In this document: positions 6,153-12,726 of the stretch, one piece after another
Numbering within the stretch: position 1 is the first letter of the stretch
How the letters are laid out: each line of letters begins with the position of its first letter
Origin: a virus
Virus record (IMG/VR): IMGVR_UViG_3300042296_000092
Coordinates: 1-31,594 of that record
Direction: 5' to 3' (one strand)
DNA length: 31,594 nucleotides
The notes under the pieces: model-generated
The model's input: the letters and a program-made list of their open reading frames with translations, nothing else
What the model was told of the DNA's origin: nothing
The model's database searches: none
Translations under genes and position numbers: made by a program

Positions 6153-6355
6153 CCGTAAACTTCGTTAAAGTATTCTTTTCCATCTTCAAAATCATTTCCC
6201 GTTTTGCGTGAATAGTGATAATTGTAATCACCATCATCAAACGCTTTGGCAATTTGTTCCTTCTCCATTTCTTTGGCTTGTTTCCAATCTGCAAGGGTTA
6301 AATCTCTTTCAAGTTCAATGGATTGCAACCACTCCACTGCCGTTTTATTGTCCAT
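6149..6355 (-). CDS. Small acidic phage protein (EWLxxxxE...AKEMEKEQI type)
   Basis: Sixty-eight residues from the ATG at 6355 (MDNKTAVEWLQSIELERDL). The centre carries AKEMEKEQIAKAFDDGDYNYH and the end EDGKEYFNEVYG. This TAVEWL...AKxMEKEQI...YYNxxY arrangement is very common in Bacteroidota phages; the role is unknown. A longer frame from 6469 would lie inside the preceding gene and adds no recognisable sequence, so the shorter start with an 11-nt overlap is preferred. Confidence 0.8.
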   Translation of the reverse strand: MDNKTAVEWLQSIELERDLTLADWKQAKEMEKEQIAKAFDDGDYNYHYSRKTGNDFEDGKEYFNEVYG

Positions 6356-6653
6356 AGCCCAAATCCTTTTTAACTGATGATTGTCTGTCTTGGCGTTGGT
6401 TGTATTTAGCACCACGCAATTCGGGGTGTTCTTCTTGTGCCTTTCTTCGCATCCGTGTAATGGAATCACTTGATGTTAATTGCCCATCCGCCAAAATGCG
6501 TAAAAATTTTTGTGTTGGAAGATTCCCAGTTGAATAACCTTTGGCGTTCATTTCTAAACCCCAAATCCATGCAACCAATTGTTCGTCCGAATCTCTAAAT
6601 GTGGGGTATTGCGTTAACAACTCAATAACCACCGTTCTTGTTTCTTGTTTCAT
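6345..6653 (-). CDS. Hypothetical replication-region protein, 102 aa
   Basis: A protein of 102 residues located just after the DnaB helicase gene. The N-terminal half looks helical (VVIELLTQYPTFRDSDEQLVAWIWGLEM). The C-terminal half carries SSDSITRMRRKAQEEHPELRGAKYNQRQ, a basic conserved-looking segment I associate with Bacteroidota phage replication regions. No function assigned. A possible -7 element (6663-6670) lies 9 nt before its ATG. Confidence 0.7.
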   Translation of the reverse strand: MKQETRTVVIELLTQYPTFRDSDEQLVAWIWGLEMNAKGYSTGNLPTQKFLRILADGQLTSSDSITRMRRKAQEEHPELRGAKYNQRQDRQSSVKKDLGYGQ

Positions 6654-6662
6654 TTGTCCCTA

Positions 6663-6670
6663 CAAATATA
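6663..6670 (-). promoter_or_regulatory. Possible -7 element before the 102-aa gene
   Basis: TATATTTG on the minus strand in a very AT-rich 29-nt gap, identical to the -7 boxes at 8934, 984 and 12008. No TTTG is present 19-21 nt upstream, so it may be weak or not a promoter. If used, the leader would be a few nucleotides only. Confidence 0.3.
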
Positions 6671-6682
6671 TATATTTTATTA

Positions 6683-7936
6683 TTAAAATTGTTTCGGTAT
6701 CAAATTTTCTTTGTAAAGTGTCCGATTTCCAATGTATGTGGTTTGGATGGTGGCGCACTCACCATGTCTATTCTTTGAAATAATCAATTCCGCATCCTCA
6801 ATTTCGGGTTGTACATCTTCATATTTGGCTGGGCGGAATGGAAACATCACCACATCGGCATCTTGTTCAATTGATCCTGATTCCCGAATGTCTGATAACA
6901 ATGGGCGTTTGTCCGTGCGTTCTTCGGGTTTACGGGATAACTGTGCCAACACAATGATTGTGATGTTCAATTCCTTTGCCAACAATTTCAAACCCCTTGA
7001 AATTTCCGCAATTTCTTGTTCTCGGTTTTGTTTTGAACCCGTCATCAACTGGATGTAATCAATTACCAAAAGTTCCAACCCGTGTTTGGCTTTGTGTACT
7101 TTGGCTTTAGATTTCAATTGTTGGATGGATGCGTTTGGTTCTTGGTCCACATAAAATTCAACATCACTATTATTGACCGCATGGCAAAGTTTTTCCACTT
7201 CGTATTGGTTCAACGATGCGTTGCGAATCTTGTAATTCATGATGTCGGTAATCAGTGAAAAGTATCTTTTTACCAATTGTTCGGAACTCATTTCCAAACT
7301 GATAATCAAACTTTTCCCACCCAACTTTGAAAATTCGTAAATCAGTGATAACGCCAAGGCCGTTTTACCCATTCCAGGTCTTGCAGCCATCACAATCAAA
7401 TCACCCGCGTTCCAACCTCCTAAAATTCTATCCAATGAAGCCCACCCAGTTGCTTTGCCCGTGATCCGCTCACCCCTTGCAATTGCATCCGTGATGTTAT
7501 CCAATGCCCTTGCACTTATCTTGTGGATGGATTCAGGGTCGTTAATGGTTGTAAACCTTGTTGATTCAATAATCGTTTGGGTGTCATCCATCAATTCCTT
7601 CAAACCCTTGGTTAAATCTAACTTGCCCAATCGTTCGATGAATTGTTTGTGCAAATACTTTTGTTCCAACTTGGGGATGTACTGGCTTATATTGGCCACA
7701 TCGTGAACATTCTGCCCAATTTCAATGATTTGTACCCTTTCCTTTCCCGTCATACCTTCCGTGGTGGTTATGTAATCCACGGGTTCATTTGCATGATAAT
7801 TGGTAATCATGTTGCGTATGGCTTTGCGATACAATAAAGTTTCAAACCAATCCGCTTTCATACGGGGTAATAAAGCCCGTGTCTGTGGATAGAACAACAA
7901 TTGTCCTAACACATATTCCTCAATGTCATTTGTCAT
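6683..7936 (-). CDS. dnaB: Replicative DNA helicase, DnaB family
   Basis: Hexameric 5'-3' helicase that unwinds the phage replication fork. Of the 417 residues, 1-115 form the small DnaB N-terminal domain (EEYVLGQLL...FYRKAI-like pattern). Then come a linker, GWASLDRILGGWNAGDLIVMAARPGMGKTALAL with Walker A at 185-192, LEMSSEQLVKR, Walker B LLVIDYIQL at 289-297, NREQEIAEISRGLKLLAKEL, LAQLSRKPEERTDKRPLLSDIRESGSIEQDAD, and ISKNRHG carrying the arginine finger. It overlaps the replication organiser gene by 11 nt, forming a loader-helicase pair. Confidence 0.97.
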   Translation of the reverse strand: MTNDIEEYVLGQLLFYPQTRALLPRMKADWFETLLYRKAIRNMITNYHANEPVDYITTTEGMTGKERVQIIEIGQNVHDVANISQYIPKLEQKYLHKQFIERLGKLDLTKGLKELMDDTQTIIESTRFTTINDPESIHKISARALDNITDAIARGERITGKATGWASLDRILGGWNAGDLIVMAARPGMGKTALALSLIYEFSKLGGKSLIISLEMSSEQLVKRYFSLITDIMNYKIRNASLNQYEVEKLCHAVNNSDVEFYVDQEPNASIQQLKSKAKVHKAKHGLELLVIDYIQLMTGSKQNREQEIAEISRGLKLLAKELNITIIVLAQLSRKPEERTDKRPLLSDIRESGSIEQDADVVMFPFRPAKYEDVQPEIEDAELIISKNRHGECATIQTTYIGNRTLYKENLIPKQF

Positions 7937-8606
7937 AATCTTCGATATTAAAGTATTTTATTGGTTTTGTTGGTACGGGTTCAACAATTTTCGGTTGGTA
8001 AGGCATTTCGTCCTCCCATCGTTGTTGTGTGATGTATGTTGCAAAGTGTGGTATGAAATCCATTTTTTGCGCATCACGGTGTGATTGGATGTATCTTGGC
8101 ACATGGTTGATAATGTGCAAACGATTAACTTCCGTTAATTTCTTAAATCGCTCAAACGCCACTTTCTTTGGTCCAACCTTGGTGTAATCAACCCAAACTT
8201 TTTCAAATTGTTCTTTAATTTCATTAGTATCTACTTTATCATTTATAACTTTAATTTCATTTTCATTTTCATTTTCCATATGTAGAACATATGTTTTAGA
8301 TGTGATTAACATATCTTCTTTCTTTTTACGGTTATTACGCCTTGATTCAGAATATGCCTTTCGTTTTTCAACTTCTTGTTCTAACCTTTCATTGTAATAA
8401 AGCCCCGCCCCGTCCAAAGCAAACTTTTCAAATATATCTTCGTCATGTGTGCCACATATCTTTAACATATCTTTTTCAGTTAATCTACCTTTTTGGTGTT
8501 GGGCGCATATCAAGCGAATAAACTTTCCAACTTGTTCATTGTCCATGAACATCGTGCCAGTTAAAAAGTCACTTGAATAAAATAGGAATGCAGGATCTTT
8601 TGACAT
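7926..8606 (-). CDS. Phage replication organiser / helicase-loader-like protein
   Basis: A 226-aa protein. Residues 1-95 match the DUF1376-like N-terminus of phage replication proteins (DPAFLFYSSDFLTGT, EQVGKFIRLICAQHQKGRL). A low-complexity AT-rich linker encodes ENENENE. The C-terminal half (EQFEKVWVDYTKVGPKKVAFERFKKL... FATYITQQRWEDE) resembles the DnaT/DnaD-like tail of replication organisers that bring the helicase to the origin. Its position directly before and overlapping dnaB supports this role. Confidence 0.75.
   Translation of the reverse strand: MSKDPAFLFYSSDFLTGTMFMDNEQVGKFIRLICAQHQKGRLTEKDMLKICGTHDEDIFEKFALDGAGLYYNERLEQEVEKRKAYSESRRNNRKKKEDMLITSKTYVLHMENENENEIKVINDKVDTNEIKEQFEKVWVDYTKVGPKKVAFERFKKLTEVNRLHIINHVPRYIQSHRDAQKMDFIPHFATYITQQRWEDEMPYQPKIVEPVPTKPIKYFNIEDYDK
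8255..8276. repeat. Hexanucleotide microsatellite (TTTCAT)
   Basis: About 3.7 copies of TTTCAT inside the replication organiser gene, encoding the alternating Glu/Asn linker. The period of 6 keeps the frame, so copy-number changes would only lengthen or shorten the linker. Confidence 0.7.
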
Positions 8607-8607
8607 C

Positions 8608-8832
8608 TCATTTAGATAAAAGGTGTTTCAAAATAGAGTTGTGAATTTCTTGGATGTTTTCAGGCGTTCCCCAATTTTTAGACGAAATTTCAATTAGAAT
8701 GTTTCGGCCTTTAATCATGTACAAATCATCCGTGTGGAATTCGTAATCGTGCCACCATGTGTGATTCATGTAAACTGCAATCGTGCAAATGTTTTTGTTT
8801 ACTGTGGTTTGTGTTGTGTATGTATTTTGCAT
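8608..8832 (-). CDS. Small protein, 74 aa, unknown function
   Basis: Starts at the ATG at 8832 (MQNTYTTQTTVNKN), preceded by an A-rich run on the mRNA side, and ends one base before the replication organiser ATG region. The middle (TIAVYMNHTWWHDYEFHTDDLYMIKGRN) looks like a small beta-rich domain and the end like a helix (ENIQEIHNSILKHLL). An in-frame ATG at 8880 is less likely because it would lie within the structured leader. No family recognised. It is the first gene after the promoter at 8934. Confidence 0.6.
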   Translation of the reverse strand: MQNTYTTQTTVNKNICTIAVYMNHTWWHDYEFHTDDLYMIKGRNILIEISSKNWGTPENIQEIHNSILKHLLSK

Positions 8833-8896
8833 AAAAAAAATCCCCATCAAACGGCGGTGGTAGAAGCACACGCAATTCAACAGGGATAAAAGTGGT

Positions 8897-8928
8897 TTAA
8901 CTTTCGGTATCTTCTACATACCAGTTAA
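8897..8928 (-). promoter_or_regulatory. Stem-loop in the 5' leader of the replication operon
   Basis: On the transcript, TTAACT-GGTAT pairs with ATACC-(gaa)-AGTTAA: 11 base pairs, a 7-nt loop and one 3-nt bulge. It begins 5-6 nt after the -7 box of the promoter at 8934, hence at the very 5' end of the mRNA, about 65 nt before the first ATG. It could stabilise the RNA or bind a regulator. It is not followed by a U-run, so it is not a simple terminator. Confidence 0.5.
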
Positions 8929-8933
8929 CGCAA

Positions 8934-8964
8934 CAAATATACAAAAAAAGATTATCTTTGCAAC
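8934..8964 (-). promoter_or_regulatory. Host-type promoter of the replication genes
   Basis: A TATATTTG -7 element (8934-8941) with GTTG 19 nt upstream (8961-8964), one base from the -33 TTTG. It lies in the 151-nt gap between the genes ending at 8984 and starting at 8832. It would transcribe the 74-aa gene, the replication organiser and dnaB. Confidence 0.6.
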
Positions 8965-8983
8965 AATCCGTTCTTGTTATTTG

Positions 8984-9178
8984 TCATTTCATGGGATTAG
9001 TGGGGGGATGCCGATGCCCCCCATTTTTTGTTTCATACAAGGCCACCATTGCTAAAAATAGAAATCCGAATCCAATACCACCCGCAATGATTTGTGCGGT
9101 CTGTGGATACTTTACAATGCACCATCCATAAGTCAAACCGCTAATGATGGTTAAAAATACAATGATGATGTTTCTCAT
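8984..9178 (-). CDS. Small membrane protein, 64 aa (two segments)
   Basis: From MRNIIIVFLTIISGLTYGWCIV, a first hydrophobic segment; a second follows at IIAGGIGFGFLFLAMVALY; the tail GGHRHPPTNPMK is polar. The start at 9178 is set by an ATGA overlap with the preceding membrane-protein gene. Two adjacent two-segment membrane proteins could act together at the host membrane early in infection; function unknown. It lies far from the lysis genes, so I do not call it a holin. Confidence 0.65.
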   Translation of the reverse strand: MRNIIIVFLTIISGLTYGWCIVKYPQTAQIIAGGIGFGFLFLAMVALYETKNGGHRHPPTNPMK

Positions 9179-9357
9179 TTGTAGATGTTTTCTTCTTTTT
9201 CGATGTAATAAGTGATTCCATAAACAATCATGGAAATCATTACCATTGCCAACCTTTGGTCTTGTGTCCATTTTAACGCGTTGTAATCGCCTAAAATGAA
9301 TGAAATGCACACATACACCACCCATACAATTAAAGTCGTTCTAATGGCTTGTTTCAT
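9175..9357 (-). CDS. Small membrane protein, 60 aa (two segments)
   Basis: MKQAIRTTLIVWVVYVCISFIL forms one membrane segment and LAMVMISMIVYGITYYI a second, with a short polar loop between them. The stop overlaps the next membrane-protein gene as ATGA. Its own ATG would once have overlapped the stop of the preceding gene in the same way, but a 47-bp duplication there has moved that stop (see 9358-9451). Confidence 0.65.
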   Translation of the reverse strand: MKQAIRTTLIVWVVYVCISFILGDYNALKWTQDQRLAMVMISMIVYGITYYIEKEENIYK

Positions 9358-9451
9358 TTGATTACCTCCATCGTTGGTTGTTTTGGATGAATCGGCTTGT
9401 AATGTTGATTACCTCCATCGTTGGTTGTTTTGGATGAATCGGCTTGTAATG
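9358..9451. repeat. Tandem duplication of 47 bp
   Basis: Bases 9358-9404 are repeated exactly at 9405-9451, and the match runs on for about 8 more bases. Because 47 is not a multiple of three, the coding frame of the gene at 9362-9796 changes inside the repeat. With a single copy that gene would end ...MEVIK with its TGA forming ATGA with the next gene's start, as at most junctions here. A recent slippage event or an assembly error are the two explanations. Confidence 0.9.
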
Positions 9452-9796
9452 TTGATTACATATGGCGATTGTAACTGGGTGTTCCATGTCAATATCCCAT
9501 TTTTGAATAATAAACTGAATGACATCCCTAATAACCACGCTTGGCTCTGGATCAGGATTGTTTTCCGCGATATTCATTAATGATATTAACAATTCTAATT
9601 CGCGTGTTAATTCATACGGGTTAACCCTTTTTTGATTAAATCCCGAATCGTATTGGGTTAGCGCATCAATTACGATTGTTGAAACTGGTTTGTTTTGTAA
9701 AAATGCAATTTGATGTAAATGTGCTTTTTGCCATTCCGTCATGCGTAAAGAAAATCTGCATGTTTTGTTTTTGTCCCAAGGTTTTTGATTTGTCAT
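9362..9796 (-). CDS. Ribbon-helix-helix-like DNA-binding protein with altered C-terminus
   Basis: A 144-aa protein. Residues 12-50 (TCRFSLRMTEWQKAHLHQIAFLQNKPVSTIVIDAL) have the ribbon-helix-helix pattern: an N-terminal strand RFSLRM, then two helices around a turn with a small residue. The middle is helical (ELTRELELLISLMNIAENN). The last 13 residues (ITSRFIQNNQRWR) are the second reading of the 47-bp repeat in another frame and are probably not native; without the duplication the protein would end around residue 131 plus a Lys. It is probably a transcriptional or mobilisation-type regulator. ATGA overlap with the gene before it. Confidence 0.6.
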   Translation of the reverse strand: MTNQKPWDKNKTCRFSLRMTEWQKAHLHQIAFLQNKPVSTIVIDALTQYDSGFNQKRVNPYELTRELELLISLMNIAENNPDPEPSVVIRDVIQFIIQKWDIDMEHPVTIAICNQHYKPIHPKQPTMEVINITSRFIQNNQRWR

Positions 9797-10197
9797 TTTA
9801 CCGCTTTTAACATTATAGTGTCCTCATTTTGAAGGTACTGGGCGGGTTCGTAAACTTCCCCCGTTTGTTCGTTCAAGAAAATACCCAGGTTCATTTGTTT
9901 GTAGGCGTGTTGGTGCAGTTTTTCGCGTTCCTTTAACTCTGCCCGCAATTCCATCACTTGTGGGATGTGGTCATAATTATACCGACCTCCACCCGCCTTG
10001 CGTGTGATTTCGTATCCTTGGTACACTTGTCCGTGCCATTTACCCGCTTCGGTCAATGCAAGGGGTTTTACTTGGTCCTGAAAGTTCTTGATGGTATCCG
10101 CCAATTCTTTCAATTCAATGTGGAATTGTAGGGGGCAGTAATTTCCACCCCCTACTTCCAACATCGTGTCCGATAGTTGCTCAATCATTTTTTTCAT
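9793..10197 (-). CDS. Phage recombination/replication-region protein, 134 aa
   Basis: An N-terminal helical part is followed by LALTEAGKWHGQVYQGYEITRKAGGGRYNYDHIPQVMELRAELKEREKLHQHAYKQM. This EA-K...GYE...GG-R-YDY-H-----L---LK-RE--- layout recalls a phage protein found near SSB and recombination genes whose function is not established. The C-terminal part mentions a beta strand pair (GIFLNEQTGEVYEPAQYL). ATGA overlaps on both sides place it in one translational unit with its neighbours. Confidence 0.6.
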   Translation of the reverse strand: MKKMIEQLSDTMLEVGGGNYCPLQFHIELKELADTIKNFQDQVKPLALTEAGKWHGQVYQGYEITRKAGGGRYNYDHIPQVMELRAELKEREKLHQHAYKQMNLGIFLNEQTGEVYEPAQYLQNEDTIMLKAVK

Positions 10198-10547
10198 ACA
10201 AACCTAAATTTAACGATGTTCTTGTTTGCATTTTGAACCCTTACCACTTCAATCAATCCCGCCTGGTCATACATACGGATCCAATTTCGCAGTTCGTGAA
10301 CATTGTACTTTTTGCAAAGATTCAATAGTTCATCATCGTATCTGTGAATCCATTGGTTTCCGTAAAACCTTTGCAAATCATCCATGAAATCCCGTGTTGA
10401 TTGGCGAACCCTCCAACCTCGGTTTTGTTTTGGTTTTTCATTTGGGAATAACTTGCCCAGGATTTCCATCGCCTTTTTCAAGGTTTCCAAATCACTCGGT
10501 GTGAATTGGTTGAATAATTGTTGTTGTGTCATATCGTTATTTGTCAT
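10194..10547 (-). CDS. Putative winged-helix-like protein, 117 aa
   Basis: No family recognised. Residues 70-117 (IHRYDDELLNLCKKYNVHELRNWIRMYDQAGLIEVVRVQNANKNIVKFRFV) read like helix-helix-strand-strand of a winged helix. The N-terminal part is Gln-rich and helical. The start MTNNDMTQQQLF uses the recurring ATGACAAAT context; a second ATG at residue 6 is also possible. ATGA overlap with the next gene. Confidence 0.6.
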   Translation of the reverse strand: MTNNDMTQQQLFNQFTPSDLETLKKAMEILGKLFPNEKPKQNRGWRVRQSTRDFMDDLQRFYGNQWIHRYDDELLNLCKKYNVHELRNWIRMYDQAGLIEVVRVQNANKNIVKFRFV

Positions 10548-10552
10548 AATGG

Positions 10553-11014
10553 TTAAAATGGTAAATCATCGTGTGAAACTGGTTTTAATTGTGCCAAGGT
10601 GTCTTGACCATCCACCACGAACTTTTCAAACACTTGGGCGTAGGCAAGTATTTCGTGTAACTTGATGTCACCATTGATGACTAAATCACCCGCCACTTTC
10701 AACACACTCATACGGGTAATGCGTTTGTCCGTTTCTGGGTCCTTTGGTTTGGCGGTAAATCCACCTTGCGCACCTGGTTGTGCCATCACGGGTGCAATCT
10801 TGTAATAGATGCGGTCTTTGAATTCCTTGGATGTGATGGTGTAATCGGTTTCCACACCCACTTTGAATTTGGTTTGATCCGCACTTTTGGATGCATACTC
10901 ACCCGAATCGCCATTGGCAAAGGTGATTTCAAATTTGTACAATGTGCCGTACTGACCATTGTAAGTTCCGTTGGCAGTTACATTGGTTACTGCGCTTCTT
11001 TTTTGTTGTTCCAT
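10553..11014 (-). CDS. ssb: Single-stranded DNA-binding protein (SSB-like)
   Basis: A 153-aa protein with a beta-rich N-terminal half that fits an OB fold (NGTYNGQYGTLYKFEITFANGDSGEY, FKVGVETDYTI, RIYYKIAPV). A flexible Gly/Pro/Gln section follows, then a helix. It ends in HDDLPF, the acidic-hydrophobic tail by which bacterial SSBs bind partner proteins. It coats single-stranded DNA at the phage fork. Its divergence from bacterial SSB is large, so the call leans on the tail, the predicted fold and the replication neighbourhood. Confidence 0.75.
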   Translation of the reverse strand: MEQQKRSAVTNVTANGTYNGQYGTLYKFEITFANGDSGEYASKSADQTKFKVGVETDYTITSKEFKDRIYYKIAPVMAQPGAQGGFTAKPKDPETDKRITRMSVLKVAGDLVINGDIKLHEILAYAQVFEKFVVDGQDTLAQLKPVSHDDLPF

Positions 11015-11199
11015 ACTATTTTGTTTTTTAATTGGTAGTTTAGTTTTGTGAGAATCTCAAATTGTTTTTCCATTGAAAGGCCGTTTCGTTTGAATTGGAA
11101 TTTCCATGTGGTAACTGTTGCGTAATTGGCGTGTAATAACTCGGCCAACTCTTTGTTGCTTTTGTTAAATACTTGTGTTAGTGCTTCGTGTGTTGTCAT
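10987..11199 (-). CDS. Small helix-turn-helix protein, 70 aa
   Basis: The segment EALTQVFNKSNKELAELLHANYATVTTWKFQFKRNGLSMEKQFEIL has the pattern of a Cro/XRE-like helix-turn-helix (KELAELLHANYATVTTWK). A basic C-terminus follows. It overlaps ssb by 28 nt and the upstream gene by 35 nt. It could be an early regulator; its target is unknown. Confidence 0.65.
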   Translation of the reverse strand: MTTHEALTQVFNKSNKELAELLHANYATVTTWKFQFKRNGLSMEKQFEILTKLNYQLKNKIVWNNKKEAQ

Positions 11200-11389
11200 T
11201 TATGATGATAATTTGATGTGCTTGTCCGAGTGTGAACAACTGCCAATCCTCATGCCCTTCAAAGGTTATGGAATAAGTGCCGTTGTTTTGGTAATGCTTT
11301 TCGATGATGTTAATGTTCTTGTATGTTCTGCGTTGTAAAATGGTTTCAACCGCATCCAATTCAAAAAGGGTTCTAAAATAGAGTGTCAT
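11165..11389 (-). CDS. Small protein, 74 aa, unknown function
   Basis: No family recognised. It reads as strand/helix mixed (LFELDAVETILQRR, YSITFEGHEDWQLFTLGQAHQIIII) with a polar end. Its ATG forms ATGA with the stop of the preceding small gene, and its end overlaps the helix-turn-helix gene, which supports a real gene in this compact early cluster. Confidence 0.55.
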   Translation of the reverse strand: MTLYFRTLFELDAVETILQRRTYKNINIIEKHYQNNGTYSITFEGHEDWQLFTLGQAHQIIIINDNTRSTNTSI

Positions 11390-11583
11390 ATAGTTCCCTC
11401 TATCGTCATACCAAAGTGAAATGCTTCGGAGTATGTCATTTGCCCTTCAATGGTTACTTCCCACAATATCATGTGGTCATCGTGCATGAGTTTGGCATCC
11501 ACACTCCATGGCTTTCTGTATTGGATGATGTAATCTTTCATCTTATCCAATTGCTTTTGCGTGATCCAAAGTGTTTCTATCAT
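11386..11583 (-). CDS. Small protein, 65 aa, unknown function
   Basis: MIETLWITQKQLDKMKDYI, then a beta-like stretch (HDDHMILWEVTIEGQMTYSEAFHFGMTIEG). It shares the W/E-rich EGQ/EGH style of the next gene (FEGHEDW), so the two may be distantly related duplicates. ATGA overlaps at both ends. Function unknown. Confidence 0.55.
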   Translation of the reverse strand: MIETLWITQKQLDKMKDYIIQYRKPWSVDAKLMHDDHMILWEVTIEGQMTYSEAFHFGMTIEGTI

Positions 11584-11786
11584 TTTGATTTGCCTTTATA
11601 CATTCTGCGCTGAACCAACATTTGAGTGAACTCATTGAATTCGGGGATGTATTCATCCTTTTCAAACTGGTAGGGGGTTGCTTCTTGTGTGTTCTCAAAA
11701 CGCTTGTTGTTGCGTTTGATGCAGTGCCATGAATAACCAATGGCAAATGCAATGGGTGTTCCGATGATTAAGTAAATGATATCCAT
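11580..11786 (-). CDS. Small single-span membrane protein, 68 aa
   Basis: MDIIYLIIGTPIAFAIGYSWHCI forms one N-terminal membrane segment, followed by a basic patch (KRNNKRFENTQ) and a soluble helical tail. It is the first gene after the promoter at 11801-11832. Its role is unknown; early single-span phage proteins often act on host functions or superinfection. Confidence 0.6.
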   Translation of the reverse strand: MDIIYLIIGTPIAFAIGYSWHCIKRNNKRFENTQEATPYQFEKDEYIPEFNEFTQMLVQRRMYKGKSK

Positions 11787-11800
11787 GTTATTTGTCTTTT

Positions 11801-11832
11801 CAAAAATAGGTTAAAGTATTTGCAATTCCAAA
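11801..11832 (-). promoter_or_regulatory. Host-type promoter for the second early operon
   Basis: TTTG (11829-11832), 20-nt spacer, TATTTTTG (11801-11808), an exact fit to TTTG-N19-21-TAnnTTTG. The element ends 14 nt before the ATG at 11786. It lies in a 46-nt gap after the 56-aa gene and would drive the early genes down to at least ssb. Confidence 0.7.
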
Positions 11833-12003
11833 TTAAATGCGTTTTAATATAAAATCAAATGCATCGTGTAAAGTGACTGTGCGATAAATTTCAGCCATGC
11901 GAAAGGCGTGTTCGTAGGTTGGTGCATACCATGTTTTGGTGTACAATTCTTTTCCGCTTTCTGTGCGATAAACGCATTCGTAAATGTTAAGTGTCATGTT
12001 CAT
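11833..12003 (-). CDS. Small protein, 54-56 aa, unknown function
   Basis: NIYECVYRTESGKELYTKTWYAPTYEHAFRMAEIYRTVTLHDAFDFILKRI: a strand pair and a helix, with no recognised family. Two starts are possible, ATG 12003 and ATG 11997. The promoter's -7 box ends at 12008, so transcription would begin at about 12000-12003 and the mRNA would be leaderless or nearly so. An ATG at 12018 lies inside or upstream of the promoter and is unlikely. Confidence 0.65.
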   Translation of the reverse strand: MNMTLNIYECVYRTESGKELYTKTWYAPTYEHAFRMAEIYRTVTLHDAFDFILKRI

Positions 12004-12007
12004 GATG

Positions 12008-12038
12008 CAAATATACATTTGGTATTTGAAATTCCAAA
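12008..12038 (-). promoter_or_regulatory. Strong host-type early promoter
   Basis: TTTG (12035-12038), a spacer of exactly 19 nt, TATATTTG (12008-12015): a perfect match to the Bacteroidota housekeeping promoter. It follows directly after the terminator of the lysis operon (12051-12075), so this is the border between late and early transcription units. The -7 box ends only 4 nt before the first possible ATG. Confidence 0.8.
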
Positions 12039-12050
12039 CATATACACAAA

Positions 12051-12075
12051 TAAAAAAAGGGATTTTACTCCCTTT
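12051..12075 (-). terminator. Rho-independent terminator after the amidase gene
   Basis: On the transcript, a perfect 7-bp stem AAAGGGA/TCCCTTT with a 6-nt loop is followed by a run of T residues. It starts 13 nt after the amidase stop codon and ends the late transcript before the early promoter. Confidence 0.8.
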
Positions 12076-12087
12076 CTTTGTAAATGG

Positions 12088-12726
12088 TTACTTTTCCTTT
12101 GTGAGTGACTTCAACATTTCAATCAAACGGGGGCAAGGATACACATCCGCTTTGTCCGCACGAACTGAATTGTGGGTGAATACACCTGATTCGTTCTTCA
12201 ATGCACGCTTGGTTACTACCCAAATATCCTCATTGTAGGTTAAATCGATGCCGTACTTTTCATTCCACAGAATCAACAAGTCCTTCACCGATTGAATCTG
12301 TTCGTCTGTGTACTTATGCCATAACTTGTATCCTTTGTAGGCCGTTGGAAGTTCCGTCACTTGGTCTGCGGGTATTTCTCCACCCACATAGTTGTAAAAC
12401 TTTGTGCCTTTTTTGGTGATTGGCCCCCAATTGCAAACCTCAATACCAATGGATGTTCTATCCAAAGGTAGGTACGGGCAACCATGCCCCATGAAATGCT
12501 TTGTGCCAAGCCCTAAATGGTACGCCCAATACTCACTTCCAAACCCTTGTACGATTGTGCCATCAGTTGAGATGGCAACACAAGTTGCAACCTTGTTGGC
12601 AACCTTTTCCCAATATGCAAAGGTTTGTTCACCGCTTCCGTTTCCCGCCGTGTGGTGTAAATACACCTGGGTCTTTTTAACCGCTTCACGATTGTATGCT
12701 CTGAATGGTACTTGTTTAATTTTCAT
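12088..12726 (-). CDS. Endolysin: N-acetylmuramoyl-L-alanine amidase (Amidase_2 type)
   Basis: Cuts the amide bond between MurNAc and the peptide stem at the end of infection. The 212-aa protein has the zinc site of the Amidase_2/PGRP fold: first His in YLHHTAGNG, a central VATCVAISTDGTIVQGF and RTSIGIEVCNWG core, and a second site FTHNSVRADKADVYPCP carrying His and Asp/Cys ligands. No signal peptide is visible, so release depends on the holin encoded just upstream. The start at 12726 (MKIKQVPFRAYN) overlaps the holin stop by 11 nt; an in-frame ATG at 12747 is inside the holin gene and adds only a short polar stretch. Confidence 0.93.
   Translation of the reverse strand: MKIKQVPFRAYNREAVKKTQVYLHHTAGNGSGEQTFAYWEKVANKVATCVAISTDGTIVQGFGSEYWAYHLGLGTKHFMGHGCPYLPLDRTSIGIEVCNWGPITKKGTKFYNYVGGEIPADQVTELPTAYKGYKLWHKYTDEQIQSVKDLLILWNEKYGIDLTYNEDIWVVTKRALKNESGVFTHNSVRADKADVYPCPRLIEMLKSLTKEK

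Noticed and set aside
8984-9357. The two early small membrane proteins as a holin/antiholin pair
   Set aside because: They lie in the early region far from the amidase; a better holin candidate directly overlaps the amidase gene at 12716-12922.
9358-9451. CRISPR-like or iteron array at the 47-bp repeats
   Set aside because: There are only two contiguous copies without spacers, inside a coding region; a simple tandem duplication explains them.
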